In this document: in pieces, positions 51,791 through 62,047 of the stretch | How the letters are laid out: every line of letters starts with the position of its first letter | Numbering within the stretch: the first letter of the stretch is position 1 | NCBI GenBank assembly: GCA_902491575.1 | Contig: CABUID010000009.1 | Location: 11,363-75,362, forward strand | Reading direction: 5' to 3' | Source of the DNA: an uncultured Bacillota bacterium | Lineage (GTDB): Bacteria; Bacillota_I; Bacilli_A; RFN20; CAG-631 | DNA length: 64,000 bases | Made by a program: the position numbers and the translations under genes | The notes under the pieces: generated by a model | What the model saw: the letters and a program-made list of their open reading frames with translations, nothing else | Told to the model about the DNA's origin: nothing | Databases searched by the model: none

Positions 51791-52503
51791 TGGACTTTTA
51801 TAAACTTGAAGCCACTGGAAATGATTTTATCCTAATTCTTAATGATTTAAATACATCATTAGATATTAAAAAATTATGTAATCGCCATGAGGGAATTGGT
51901 GCTGATGGTTTAATTTTAATTGACTCCTATTTTAATATCAAAATTTATAATAGTGATGGTAGTGAGGCCAAAATGTGTGGTAATGGCATGCGTTGTGTTT
52001 GTAAACTTTTAAATCATCTAACAAAGAAAAATGAATTTAACGTTTTTTTAAATCAAAACAAAATTCCATTAAAACAAATCGATGATAATACGGCCAACGT
52101 TTTAATGCCACAACCGATCATGATTACATATGAAAATGGTTATTTTGTAACTTTATTAAATAATCATTATATTATTTTAACTCATCATTTAGATCATTTT
52201 CAATTTGATGATACATTAATAAATATATCAATCAATCACCACTGCAATGTTCATGCTGTTGAAATTATCAATCAAAAAGAGATAAAAATGAAGTCTTATG
52301 AATACGGTGTTGGAAGAACAAAAAGTTGCGGAAGTGGTTCTGTTGCCACCTTTTTTACTTTATATATGCTAAATAAAGTCAATCAAAAAGTGAACATCAT
52401 TCAAGAAGGTGGAATTGTGACTTGTTTATGTAAAAACAACCAATATTATATACAAGGGAATGTAAATCTAGTCTATAAAGGAGAATTAATCTATGGAATT
52501 TAA
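51790..52503 (+). CDS. dapF: Diaminopimelate epimerase
   Basis: A 237-residue DapF converting LL-DAP to meso-DAP for peptidoglycan and lysine. The catalytic cysteines lie in MCGNGMRCV and KSCGSGS; EATGNDFILI at the start and GIGADGLILI are typical. It is shorter than the usual about 275 residues, with loss in the middle region between the two halves. It shares a base with the kinase gene and overlaps dapL by 11 bases. Confidence 0.92.
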   Translation: MDFYKLEATGNDFILILNDLNTSLDIKKLCNRHEGIGADGLILIDSYFNIKIYNSDGSEAKMCGNGMRCVCKLLNHLTKKNEFNVFLNQNKIPLKQIDDNTANVLMPQPIMITYENGYFVTLLNNHYIILTHHLDHFQFDDTLINISINHHCNVHAVEIINQKEIKMKSYEYGVGRTKSCGSGSVATFFTLYMLNKVNQKVNIIQEGGIVTCLCKNNQYYIQGNVNLVYKGELIYGI

Positions 52504-53689
52504 TCAACTTATATCAAATCGTCTTGGAGGAGCAAACTTTTATAAGACAAGTTATTATAAATTTGAAAAATATTCAAATTTGAAAAAAAAATGGCAAGAA
52601 AACCATCCTGATGAAGTACTACTTGATTTTGGTATTGGTGAAGGAGATGAAATGCCCCCATTTTTTATTTTAGAACGTTTAAGCAAAGAAATTTTCAAAT
52701 ATGAAAATCGTGTTTATGCTGATAATGGAATCGATTTTTTAAAACAAACGGCCGCTATCCATTTAAGAGAAATGTACAATCTTAATATTCAAGATCCTAT
52801 TCATCAAATCAATCATGTAATGGGAGCAAAAAGTGCTTTGACGCTCATTCCATTAGCCTTTGTCTCTGATAATGATATTGTCATTTCAACCACTCCAGGT
52901 TATGAAGTATTAGCGAATATGGCTGGATGGTTAAATGCTAAAGTTTATAAAGTCCCTCTTTATCAATCTAATAACTATCTACCAGATTTAGATAGTATTC
53001 CTGAGGAAGTCTATCAAAAAACAAAAATTTTTTCTATTAATTATCCTAACAATCCTACAGGAGCTATCGCCACAAAAAAATTTTATGAAAAATTAATTTC
53101 ATTAGCTTTGAAATATCATTTTATAATTGTCAATGACAATACTTATGGTGTTTTGACCTATACAAGTAAACCGTTAAGCATTTTAACCATCAAAGATGCC
53201 TATCAATGTTGCATTGAAATTCATTCTTTTTCTAAAATGTTTAATCTTACAGGAATGAGAATCGGTTTTATTGTCGGTAATGAAGAAATTATAGATATTG
53301 TTAAAAAAGTAAAAGATAATGTTGATTCTGGTCAATATATTCCTATTCAACTGGCGGCTGGTGAAGGCATTTTAAATGAAAACAAATACATTCCGCGATT
53401 AAAAGATAAATACTTTAAAAGAATGAAACGTGTTAGTAGAATTTTAAACAAATACAATTTAAATTGTAAATTATCTAAAGGCACATTTTATTTGTATATT
53501 TCGATTCCAAAATCATTTAAAACAGCAGATGAATTTGCTCGGTTTTTGTTAGATAATTGTGGAATTTTTGTTATTCCATGGGATGAAGTGGAACCCTCTG
53601 TTCGCTTAGCCATGACCTTTCAAGTTCAATCAACGGAAGAAGAATTTTACCAACTACTTGAAAATCGTTTAAAAAAGATATATGAATAA
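52493..53689 (+). CDS. dapL: LL-diaminopimelate aminotransferase-like PLP enzyme
   Basis: A 398-residue class I/II aminotransferase. The PLP lysine is in HSFSKMFNLTGMRIGF, and NYPNNPTGA is the conserved Asn-Pro motif. The start FNQLISNRLGGANFYKTSYYKF and its place right after dapF support DapL, which makes LL-DAP from tetrahydrodipicolinate in one step and would bypass the succinylase or acetylase branches. Exact substrate is inferred from context; other aminotransferases of the family look similar. Confidence 0.75.
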   Translation: MEFNQLISNRLGGANFYKTSYYKFEKYSNLKKKWQENHPDEVLLDFGIGEGDEMPPFFILERLSKEIFKYENRVYADNGIDFLKQTAAIHLREMYNLNIQDPIHQINHVMGAKSALTLIPLAFVSDNDIVISTTPGYEVLANMAGWLNAKVYKVPLYQSNNYLPDLDSIPEEVYQKTKIFSINYPNNPTGAIATKKFYEKLISLALKYHFIIVNDNTYGVLTYTSKPLSILTIKDAYQCCIEIHSFSKMFNLTGMRIGFIVGNEEIIDIVKKVKDNVDSGQYIPIQLAAGEGILNENKYIPRLKDKYFKRMKRVSRILNKYNLNCKLSKGTFYLYISIPKSFKTADEFARFLLDNCGIFVIPWDEVEPSVRLAMTFQVQSTEEEFYQLLENRLKKIYE

Positions 53690-53766
53690 AATAACGCCAT
53701 TTATTCATTGATTTAATCTTGAAACTAAATCACGTAATACGTATAATAAAAACGAGGTTAAAATAT

Positions 53767-54660
53767 ATGAAAAACATTTATATCGTTGGATCAATAAATA
53801 CGGATTTAGTCATAAATACACCTATTCTCCCTCAAAAAGGAGAAACAATAATGGGGAATGGTTTTTTCATGGCACATGGTGGAAAAGGTGCAAATCAAGC
53901 GATTGCGGCGGCAAGACTGGGTGGAAGAGTCATCATGTGTGGGGCCGTAGGAAATGATATTTACGGGAAAGAAGCCATTGCATCTTTAAAAAAAGAAAAT
54001 ATTGATGTTCAACATGTGAAAACAATCCATTCTCATTCAACCGGAACAGCAATGATTATCGTGAATAATGGTGATAATCGTATTATTTTAGATAGCGGTG
54101 CAAATCTTTTATTAACAAAAGAAGATATCGATCAAACCTTAAAAGATGCTACAAATGGTGACATTTATCTTACGCAACTCGAAAATCCCATTGATATCAT
54201 TGGATATGGTTTGCAAAAAGCAAAAGAAAAAGGATTATATGTCGTTTTAAATCCTGCTCCAGCGAATAAAGCAATTTTTCCTTATCTTCAATATTGTGAT
54301 TTAATTATTCCTAATGAAACAGAAATCCAAATTTTAGGAGGAAAAGAATGTTTGCTTGAAAAAGTTAAAATTATTTTAACTACTTTAGGTGATAAAGGAT
54401 TTGAAATAACTACTAAAGACAAAAGTCAAAAATATGATTGTATAAAAATTAAAGCTATCGACACAACGGCTGCTGGCGACACTTTGTGTGGTGGTTTAGT
54501 AGCAAGTATAGCTAATGGAAACAGTCTTGAAGAAGCAGCAAAATTTGGAAGTTTAGCTGCAAGTATTGCATGTTTGAAAAAAGGTGCACAACCTTCTATC
54601 CCTACAAAACAAGAAGTCATTACTTTTTTCTCTAACAATAATACAAAAGACTTCACTTAA
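53767..54660 (+). CDS. rbsK: PfkB family sugar kinase, probable ribokinase
   Basis: A 297-residue kinase with ribokinase features: YIVGSINTDLV start, HGGKGANQAIAAARLGG, and the catalytic DTTAAGDTLCGGL. This pattern fits RbsK (ribose to ribose 5-phosphate) rather than fructokinase. ATG 53767 follows CGAGG at acceptable distance; the frame runs up to 53719 without a site. No ribose transporter is adjacent, so substrate is inferred from motifs. Confidence 0.85.
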   Translation: MKNIYIVGSINTDLVINTPILPQKGETIMGNGFFMAHGGKGANQAIAAARLGGRVIMCGAVGNDIYGKEAIASLKKENIDVQHVKTIHSHSTGTAMIIVNNGDNRIILDSGANLLLTKEDIDQTLKDATNGDIYLTQLENPIDIIGYGLQKAKEKGLYVVLNPAPANKAIFPYLQYCDLIIPNETEIQILGGKECLLEKVKIILTTLGDKGFEITTKDKSQKYDCIKIKAIDTTAAGDTLCGGLVASIANGNSLEEAAKFGSLAASIACLKKGAQPSIPTKQEVITFFSNNNTKDFT

Positions 54661-54667
54661 AAAAATT

Positions 54668-54697
54668 GTGGCGTTTTATCGCCACTTTTAATTTTTA
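54668..54697 (+). terminator. Intrinsic terminator after the ribokinase gene
   Basis: GTGGCG / CGCCAC hairpin followed by TTTTAATTTTT. Confidence 0.72.
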
Positions 54698-54708
54698 TAA
54701 TATAAAAA

Positions 54709-55530
54709 TTAAACATTCCTTTCTTTATTATAACTAGCTTTTACTTTTTCTTTTTTAGAATAAAAAACATACAAAATGAATGTTAAACTAATCGGTAATA
54801 AAAAGATTAAACTATATATCATTAATGTTGCATACCAAGGTGCACTATATGTATGATTATAATGATAAAAAGAAACGATTAATAAAACAAAAAATAAGAG
54901 TAAAAACAATATGAATAAAACAAAAAAGATGATTTTCAATATTTTTAATGCCTTATAAGAATAATCCATATTGGTAATTTTTAATAATAACAAGTAACTA
55001 ACAATAAATAATATCCAATAAATAATCTCATAATAATTTAATGAAATATTGGTATATAAGTCAAAAAACAAATATATTGGAAGAATACCTAATAATGATG
55101 AAATCACTACATAAGGTTTCTTTCTACAAATAAAACAACTGATTAAAGCTAAAAACAAATAACTTATAGGTGCAAAAACTAAAAAATAGGTCATGATAGA
55201 AGTAGGATCATAAGTCACTAAAGCAAAAGGAAATAAAGTACCAAAAAGGGAATAAAGAAGAAAAATTATAACAGCTTTAAAAATATTTTTTTGATGATTA
55301 ATCGTTTTTGCATTTTCTAATGCAATCATTTTAGCGTCTTTATCATGAATTAAATCATCTAATGTAACTTGAAATAATTGTGCAATCTCTTTTAATGTGT
55401 CAATGCTTGGGTATCCTTTATTTGTCTCCCACTTACTCACAGCATTACGAGTAACAAATAATTTTTGCGCTAAATCTTCTTGCGTCATATTGGCTTTTAA
55501 TCTCAATTCTTTTAATTTTTCTGAAAACAT
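54709..55530 (-). CDS. Membrane-bound XRE family regulator
   Basis: A 273-residue protein: an N-terminal HTH (about 6-60, with MTQEDLAQKLFVTRNAVSKWE) and a C-terminal membrane part with about six hydrophobic segments (about 82-265). This build suggests a transcription factor tethered to the membrane that may sense membrane state. Divergent from the leuS T-box unit. Promoter candidate at 55560-55587. Confidence 0.82.
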   Translation of the reverse strand: MFSEKLKELRLKANMTQEDLAQKLFVTRNAVSKWETNKGYPSIDTLKEIAQLFQVTLDDLIHDKDAKMIALENAKTINHQKNIFKAVIIFLLYSLFGTLFPFALVTYDPTSIMTYFLVFAPISYLFLALISCFICRKKPYVVISSLLGILPIYLFFDLYTNISLNYYEIIYWILFIVSYLLLLKITNMDYSYKALKILKIIFFVLFILFLLLFFVLLIVSFYHYNHTYSAPWYATLMIYSLIFLLPISLTFILYVFYSKKEKVKASYNKERNV

Positions 55531-55559
55531 AATATATTCTCCTTATAATTTATGATTTT

Positions 55560-55587
55560 AGTATATCGTTTATGGAAAAAAAGTCAC
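55560..55587 (-). promoter_or_regulatory. Candidate promoter of the membrane-bound XRE gene
   Basis: GTGACT (55582-55587) and TATACT (55560-55565) spaced 16 bases on the minus strand, about 30 bases upstream of the start. Confidence 0.4.
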
Positions 55588-55667
55588 GACACTTTTCGTT
55601 ACTCTTTTTATTTTACCATAGTTATCGAAAAAAAATTTTTTTTACATAAAAAAATCATAAAAGTTTA

Positions 55668-55696
55668 TTGATTATTTTGTCTCTTTTTTGTAAAAT
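55668..55696 (+). promoter_or_regulatory. Sigma-A-type promoter of the leuS T-box transcript
   Basis: TTGATT (55668-55673) and TAAAAT (55691-55696) spaced 17 bases, just before the T-box leader. Confidence 0.65.
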
Positions 55697-55701
55697 ATAA
55701 T

Positions 55702-55884
55702 TGCGTTGAAGCGAAGAAGTACTATTTAAAAGAAGCAAAGAGAGTTCTTGGTTGGTGGAAAAGAATCTTCTTACTTAGGAAATTAACCGCTGAGCATTCT
55801 TATTTATATCAAAGTGCATAGAATTCTATGAACTAAGGTGGTACCGCGCTAATGGCGTCCTTAGATGTGAGGATGCTTTTTTAT
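55702..55884 (+). ncRNA. T-box leader controlling leuS
   Basis: A T-box riboregulator that binds uncharged tRNA and allows read-through when aminoacylation fails. Seen are a stem I segment with AGAGAG and GGTTGGTGGAAA, the conserved T-box AAGGTGGTACCGCG (55835-55848), and the terminator GCGTCCT / AGGATGC followed by six T residues (55855-55882). The downstream leuS implies tRNA-Leu. I could not assign the specifier codon with confidence; CTT or TTA in the 3' side of stem I are candidates. Confidence 0.92.
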
Positions 55885-55903
55885 TGATTAAAGGGGGATA
55901 AAT

Positions 55904-58303
55904 ATGTCTTATAATCATTTGGAAGTCGAAAAAAAATGGCAAAAATATTGGGATGAACATAAAACTTTTGAAACAGATGTTTGGGACTTTTCAAAACCTA
56001 AATATTATGTTTTAGATATGTTTCCATACCCTTCTGGACATGGACTTCATGTTGGACATCCAGAAGGATACACTGCAAGTGATATTTTAGCTAGAATGAA
56101 AAGAATGCAAGGGTATAATGTTTTGCATCCAATGGGCTTTGATTCTTTTGGACTACCTGCTGAACAATATGCTATTGCTACAGGAAACCATCCTGAAGGG
56201 TTTACCTTAAAAAATATTGAAACTTTTACAAATCAATTAAAAATGCTTGGCTTTTCTTTTGATTGGTCCAAGCAAATTTCTACCTGTGATCCTCATTATT
56301 ATAAATGGACTCAATGGATTTTTAAACGTTTATTAGAAGATGGACTAGCAAAACTTATCGATATGCCTGTCAACTGGTGTGAAGAATTAGGAACGGTTTT
56401 AGCTAACGATGAAGTGATTGATGGTAAATCAGAACGTGGCGGCTATCCTGTAGTTCGAAAAAATATGAAACAATGGGTTTTAGACATTCCTGCTTATGCA
56501 GAAAGACTTCTTGAAGGATTAGAGAAAGTCGATTGGCCAGAATCAACAAAAGAAATTCAACGAAATTGGATTGGAAAGTCCGTTGGAGCACATGTTTATT
56601 TTAAAGTAAAAGATTGTGATGAATCTTTTGTCGTCTTTACAACACGCTGTGATACTTTATTTGGAGCTACCTATTGTGTTTTATCACCTGAACACCCGCT
56701 CGTAGAAAAAATAACATCATTCCAACAAAAAAAGCAAGTGGAAGATTATATTCGTTTAGCTTCTAGCAAATCCGATTTAGAACGTACTGAATTAAATAAA
56801 GAAAAAACTGGCGTATGGACAGGGGCATATGCAATTAATCCTGTAAATCAAAAAGAAATTCCAATATGGATATCCGATTATGTTTTATCCACCTATGGAA
56901 CAGGAGCGATTATGGCTGTACCTGCTCATGATGAAAGAGATTATGCTTTTGCCAAGAAATTTAATTTACCTATCATAGCTGTTTTAGAAGGTGGAGATAT
57001 TTCAAAGGAAGCTTTCACACAAGATGGATTACATATCCACTCTGACTTTCTAAATGGTTTAAATAAAGAAGATGCTATCGCCAAAATGCTTACTTACCTG
57101 GAAAAAAATCATCTTGGGAAAAAACAAATCAATTATAAAATGAGAGAATGGGTTTTTGCTCGTCAAAGATATTGGGGAGAACCTATTCCTGTTATTTTTG
57201 TAGACGATAAAATCATCCCATTATCTGATGAAGAATTACCATTAATTCTTCCACTTGTTGATGATTATGGCAGAAGTAAAGATGGGAAATCACCACTTGA
57301 AAAAGCAACTTCTTGGGTCAATGTTCGTTACCAAAATCAAATAGGAAAAAGAGAAACCTCTACTATGCCTGGCTCTGCTGGTTCAAGTTGGTATTATATG
57401 CGTTACATTGATCCAAATAATGATAATGAATTGGCAAATAAAGAACTTTTAAAACATTGGATGCCTGTTGATTTATATATTGGTGGTGCAGAACATGCTG
57501 TAGGTCATCTTTTATATTCACGTTTTTGGAATAAATATTTATACGATAAAGGAATTTCACCAGTAGAAGAACCTTTCCAGAAATTATACCATCAAGGAAT
57601 GATATTAGGCGAAAATGGTGAAAAAATGAGTAAATCAAAAGGGAATGTTATTAATCCTGATGATGTTATTCAAGAATATGGTGCAGATACTTTACGTTTA
57701 TTTGAAATGTTTATGGGGCCATTAAAAGATGAAAAACCTTGGTCTGCATCTGGATTACAAGCTGCAAGAAAGTTTTTAGATAGAGTTTACCGTCTTGTAT
57801 GTAGTGAAAGCAATGTTCAAATTGTAACGGATGAAACAAATCATCTTTTAAAATCTTATCATAAAACAGTTAAAAAAGTAACGGAAGATTATGAATGTCT
57901 GTCTTTTAATACTGCCATTGCTCAGATGATGATTTTTGTAAATGATTGTTATAAAGAAGGTTTTGTACAACTTTCAATGATAGAAGGACTAGTCAAATTA
58001 CTTTCACCAATTTGTCCTCATATTTGTGAAGAAATGTGGTATCAACTGCATCATACAAATTCAATTGCTTATGAAAACTGGCCAACTTTCAATCAAGATC
58101 TATGTATTGATGATACGATTACTATTGGAGTACAAATTAATGGTAAATTAAGAGCAACCATTACTGTAAATAAAGATACACCTTCATCTGAACTTGAAAA
58201 ACTAGCGTTAGAAAATAATCATATTCAAAACCATTTACAAGGAAAGAAAATTATAAAAGTAATCGCTATTGTGAATAAAATTGTAAATATCGTAGTAAAT
58301 TAA
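55904..58303 (+). CDS. leuS: Leucyl-tRNA synthetase
   Basis: A 799-residue class I synthetase charging tRNA-Leu. HIGH-type motif in YPSGHGLHVGHPEGY, KMSKS in EKMSKSKGNVINPDD, and the CP1 editing domain with FTTRCDTLFGATY and the YGTGAIMAVPAHDERD pocket. Length is close to that of Bacillus LeuS. AAGGGGG precedes ATG 55904. Expression is governed by the T-box upstream. Confidence 0.98.
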   Translation: MSYNHLEVEKKWQKYWDEHKTFETDVWDFSKPKYYVLDMFPYPSGHGLHVGHPEGYTASDILARMKRMQGYNVLHPMGFDSFGLPAEQYAIATGNHPEGFTLKNIETFTNQLKMLGFSFDWSKQISTCDPHYYKWTQWIFKRLLEDGLAKLIDMPVNWCEELGTVLANDEVIDGKSERGGYPVVRKNMKQWVLDIPAYAERLLEGLEKVDWPESTKEIQRNWIGKSVGAHVYFKVKDCDESFVVFTTRCDTLFGATYCVLSPEHPLVEKITSFQQKKQVEDYIRLASSKSDLERTELNKEKTGVWTGAYAINPVNQKEIPIWISDYVLSTYGTGAIMAVPAHDERDYAFAKKFNLPIIAVLEGGDISKEAFTQDGLHIHSDFLNGLNKEDAIAKMLTYLEKNHLGKKQINYKMREWVFARQRYWGEPIPVIFVDDKIIPLSDEELPLILPLVDDYGRSKDGKSPLEKATSWVNVRYQNQIGKRETSTMPGSAGSSWYYMRYIDPNNDNELANKELLKHWMPVDLYIGGAEHAVGHLLYSRFWNKYLYDKGISPVEEPFQKLYHQGMILGENGEKMSKSKGNVINPDDVIQEYGADTLRLFEMFMGPLKDEKPWSASGLQAARKFLDRVYRLVCSESNVQIVTDETNHLLKSYHKTVKKVTEDYECLSFNTAIAQMMIFVNDCYKEGFVQLSMIEGLVKLLSPICPHICEEMWYQLHHTNSIAYENWPTFNQDLCIDDTITIGVQINGKLRATITVNKDTPSSELEKLALENNHIQNHLQGKKIIKVIAIVNKIVNIVVN

Positions 58304-58305
58304 CG

Positions 58306-58385
58306 AATAGAAATATGAACTTTTAATATATTTATAATAGAAAAAAATTATAGATTTTTATGAGTTCATAGTTCTATTTTTTTTA
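58306..58385 (+). terminator. Intrinsic terminator after leuS
   Basis: Arms AATAGAA.TATGAACT (58306-58321) and AGTTCATA.TTCTATT (58363-58378) pair, with one mismatch, over a 41-base AT-rich loop and are followed by a T-run. Confidence 0.65.
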
Positions 58386-58458
58386 CATTTATTAAAATTA
58401 AATCGTTTTATTTTTTTTATTTTAATGATATAATCAAATCAATGAAAGGAAGATAAAA

Positions 58459-59160
58459 ATGGCTTATATTCAACTCAAAAATGTTAATAAAATCTACCAT
58501 TCTGGTGAAGTTGATGTACACGCATTAAATGATGTTACTTTTGACATTGAAAAAGGAGAATTAGTTTGTATTTTAGGTCCAAGTGGCGCTGGAAAAACAA
58601 CTTGCTTAAACGTTTTAGGTGGTATGGATAATGTGACGAGTGGTAAAATAACTGTTGATGGTCAAGATATTTCTTCTGCAAATTATAAGGAATTGATAAA
58701 ATATCGTCGCGATGCTATTGGCTTCGTTTTTCAATTCTATAATCTCATTCAAAATTTAACAGCTTTAGAAAATGTCGAATTAGCTGTTCAATTATGTGAA
58801 AATCATTTATCTCCAAAAGATATTTTAATTCAAGTTGGACTTGAAAATAGAATAAATAATTTTCCATCTCAACTTTCAGGTGGCGAACAACAAAGAGTGG
58901 CTATCGCACGAGCCATTGCTAAAAACCCAAAACTTTTACTTTGTGATGAACCAACAGGTGCTTTAGATTATAAGACAGGTAAACAAATCTTAAAGTTATT
59001 AGAAGAAACCTGTCGAAAAGAACAAATGACAGTAGTCATAATAACACATAATAGTGCTATTGCACCTATGGCGGATAAAATTATTCGTTTTAAAAATGGT
59101 GAAGTAGAAAGTATTACCTTAAATCAAAATCCTACGCCTATAGAACAAATTGAATGGTAA
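58459..59160 (+). CDS. ABC transporter ATP-binding protein (LolD/MacB type)
   Basis: A 233-residue ATPase. Walker A GPSGAGKT, Q-loop FVFQFYNL, signature LSGGEQQR, Walker B LLLCDEPTGALD and switch His in VIITHN. This is the MacB/LolD class that drives FtsX-like permeases and often exports peptides or acts by mechanotransmission. It overlaps the permease gene by 7 bases. AAAGGAAG site before ATG 58459. Confidence 0.93.
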   Translation: MAYIQLKNVNKIYHSGEVDVHALNDVTFDIEKGELVCILGPSGAGKTTCLNVLGGMDNVTSGKITVDGQDISSANYKELIKYRRDAIGFVFQFYNLIQNLTALENVELAVQLCENHLSPKDILIQVGLENRINNFPSQLSGGEQQRVAIARAIAKNPKLLLCDEPTGALDYKTGKQILKLLEETCRKEQMTVVIITHNSAIAPMADKIIRFKNGEVESITLNQNPTPIEQIEW

Positions 59161-62009
59161 AAATTATGAAAAATAAATTAAGAGTCAATAGTCTACGTTC
59201 AATAAAAAAGAATATGCCAAGATTTATCTCCTTATTTTTAATGAGTTTACTAGGTGTTTTTGTCTTTGCTGGTTTGCAAGCAACTGAACCAGATATGATG
59301 GAAACACTTGATGTTTATCTTGACAATGGAAATGTTTATGACATTAAAATTATTTCTTCATATGGTATTACCAAAAGGGAATGCGATGAAATTTTAAAGT
59401 TAGAAAATGTCAACGAAATAGAAGGAAGTTATAGTGTCGATAGTTTGTTTCATCATGAAGAAAAAGAATATGTAATCAACATTTCTTCTTTACCGCAACA
59501 AATCAATAAAGTTTCTTTGTTATCTGGAAGATTTCCTATTCAAGAAAATGAAATAGTAGTAGAAGAAAATTTATTAAGCAAAAATAATTTAAAAAATGGA
59601 GATTTTATTCAGATAGATAATGATAGTTTGCACTATCAAAAATTTAAAATTGTCGGTACAATTGATAGTCCTTTATATTTTAATAATACATCTGCTAACC
59701 AAGAAAGAGGAACTACTACTTTAGGACTTGGAAAGATTCATTATTATACTTATGTATTACCTTCTTGTTTTCATCTTGATGATTATTCTATCCTTTATTT
59801 GACTATTAAAGATGCCAAAGATGAAATGCATAATTCAAAAAAATATTTAAAGAAAGTCGAACAAGTAAAAGAACAATTGAACTCTTTAAAAGAAGATTTC
59901 CAAAAGAAAAGATATGAAGAAATTTATGAAGAAATAAACTCACAAATTATTTCTTTTGAAGAAGAACGAAATCAATCATTAAAAGAAACAGAAGAAAAAC
60001 TGGAAGAAAACCAAAGACAGTTACAAGAAGGTTTAAATCAATGGATGATGGCAGAAAAAAACTTTAATGAAGTATTAAATGAATATCATCTTTCTATAGA
60101 TGAAATCGAAGAAAAAATATTACTTTTAGAAAATTTAATGAAAGAGGAAGCCATTTCAGATGAGGAAAAAGAGAATTATCAAAACCAATTATTATTTTTA
60201 AAATCTCTTCAAACAACCAAAGAAACTATCGAGCAAATGAAAACAATTTATAATGAACAACTTCAAAATTATAATGATGCCTATTCACTTTATTTAATAA
60301 ACAAACAAATGAGCGAAAAGCAATTACAAGATGCTAAAAATCAATTAAAGGATTTACCAATGACCGTTTGGCTTATAAATGATTTACTGACGCATTCAAC
60401 TTATGTGGAGTATATCGATGATAGTAGTAGTATTAAAAATTTAGCAAAAATATTTCCATTTGTTTTTTATGCCGTGGCGATTCTAATTAGTCTTATTTCA
60501 ATGAATCGGATGGTAGAAGATGATCGAGGTGAAATTGGTGCTTTAAAATCTTTAGGCTTTTCCAATAAGCATATAATGGGTAAATATTTTATTTTTTCAA
60601 TGTTCGCTACAATTGCAGGCGGTTTATTGGGTAGCATTTTAGGTTTATATATTATTCCTTCTTTAATCTTTTCTATTTATAAAATCTTATTTGACTTGCC
60701 ACCTTTAATATTAAAAATTAATTTACTTTATACTTTGATTGGATTTCTTATCGCTGTATTATGCGTTTGTGGTACATCGATTTACACTGTAAACAAAGTC
60801 TTAAAAGAAAAACCTTCTGACCTTTTAAGACCTAAAGCTCCCAAAGTTGGGGAACGAATTTTTTTAGAAAAATGGACAGGATTATGGAATAAATTTAATT
60901 TTTCCAGGAAAATCACTATAAGAAATCTATTTCGTTACAAAAAAAGAGTTTTAGTAACCATTTTTGGTATTGCAGGTTGTACAGCACTTCTTCTATGTGG
61001 TTTTGGTTTAAAGGATTCGATTGTAGATATACCTCATCGTCAATATAAGGATATCTTCCATTTTGACGCAACCATCCAGTTAAATGAATATAATGAAGAA
61101 ACTTTTAGTGATATTTTGAATCAAGAACATGTTACATCAGCTATAAAAACACAAACGGTGATCACTACAAAAGATAATATCAGTATTAATATTATGGTAT
61201 TTGAGAATAACGATGAACTTGAAAAAGTATTAACTTTAATAGATTATAAAAGCAAAGATAGAATACATTTAACTGAAAATCAAGTCATTATCAGCGATAA
61301 ATTAGCTGAACTTTTAAATTTAAATATTCATGACTTTATTCATGTTGTGGATTTAAATCAAAGTGAATATAACTTTGAAATATCTGGAATAGTTAATAAT
61401 TATGTTTACCATTATGTATTTATGGATAAAGCGACTTTTGAAAAAAATCAGCATGTGTTTTCACCCAATGTGATTTATTTAAATTTAGAGGAAATGTCTA
61501 TTGAGCAAGAAAATCGATTAATAGAAAATGTTTTATCTTTAGATAATGTATTGAATATTCAATTTTCAAAAAATATGATGCAAGCGACAGAAAACATGTT
61601 TAAATCTTTAGATAAAGTTGTTCTTATTTTGATTATTTTATCGGCATTATTGTCTTTCGTGGTATTATATAATTTATCAAATATCAATATTCATGAAAGA
61701 AAAAGAGAAATTTCCACTTTAAAAGTCTTAGGTTTTTATGATAAAGAAGTCGATCAATATATTACAAGAGAAAATCTAATATTAACCATTTTAGGAATTC
61801 TTATTGGTTTATTTGCAGGTTATTTTTTAACGCATATAGTAATTGCTACAGTTGAAGTGGAAAAAGCGCGTTTTATAAAGGAAATTCATTTATTAAGTTA
61901 TATCTATTCTGCTATCATTGCATTCATTTTTACTTATATTGTTAATATGGTAACTCATTTTTCATTAAAAAAAATAAATATGATAGAAAGTTTAAAAAGC
62001 ATCGAATAA
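59154..62009 (+). CDS. FtsX-like ABC permease with long coiled-coil domain
   Basis: A 951-residue permease. One N-terminal membrane helix (about 24-42), an extracellular MacB-like domain, a coiled coil rich in Glu/Gln/Lys (about 220-400), three helices (about 430-540), a linker, a second single helix (about 600-620) with another exterior domain, and three helices at the end (about 820-940). Two FtsX blocks are thus present, with no N-terminal signal. It may start at ATG 59154 or ATG 59166. Partner of the preceding ATPase. Substrate unknown; large permeases of this type often give antimicrobial-peptide resistance or act in wall remodelling. Confidence 0.88.
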   Translation: MVKIMKNKLRVNSLRSIKKNMPRFISLFLMSLLGVFVFAGLQATEPDMMETLDVYLDNGNVYDIKIISSYGITKRECDEILKLENVNEIEGSYSVDSLFHHEEKEYVINISSLPQQINKVSLLSGRFPIQENEIVVEENLLSKNNLKNGDFIQIDNDSLHYQKFKIVGTIDSPLYFNNTSANQERGTTTLGLGKIHYYTYVLPSCFHLDDYSILYLTIKDAKDEMHNSKKYLKKVEQVKEQLNSLKEDFQKKRYEEIYEEINSQIISFEEERNQSLKETEEKLEENQRQLQEGLNQWMMAEKNFNEVLNEYHLSIDEIEEKILLLENLMKEEAISDEEKENYQNQLLFLKSLQTTKETIEQMKTIYNEQLQNYNDAYSLYLINKQMSEKQLQDAKNQLKDLPMTVWLINDLLTHSTYVEYIDDSSSIKNLAKIFPFVFYAVAILISLISMNRMVEDDRGEIGALKSLGFSNKHIMGKYFIFSMFATIAGGLLGSILGLYIIPSLIFSIYKILFDLPPLILKINLLYTLIGFLIAVLCVCGTSIYTVNKVLKEKPSDLLRPKAPKVGERIFLEKWTGLWNKFNFSRKITIRNLFRYKKRVLVTIFGIAGCTALLLCGFGLKDSIVDIPHRQYKDIFHFDATIQLNEYNEETFSDILNQEHVTSAIKTQTVITTKDNISINIMVFENNDELEKVLTLIDYKSKDRIHLTENQVIISDKLAELLNLNIHDFIHVVDLNQSEYNFEISGIVNNYVYHYVFMDKATFEKNQHVFSPNVIYLNLEEMSIEQENRLIENVLSLDNVLNIQFSKNMMQATENMFKSLDKVVLILIILSALLSFVVLYNLSNINIHERKREISTLKVLGFYDKEVDQYITRENLILTILGILIGLFAGYFLTHIVIATVEVEKARFIKEIHLLSYIYSAIIAFIFTYIVNMVTHFSLKKINMIESLKSIE

Positions 62010-62047
62010 TAAGAAGATTCACCAATAGTTTATAAAGGAGTAATCAA

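Noticed and set aside
57363..57638. 91-residue minus-strand frame inside leuS
   Set aside because: Antisense shadow of leuS.
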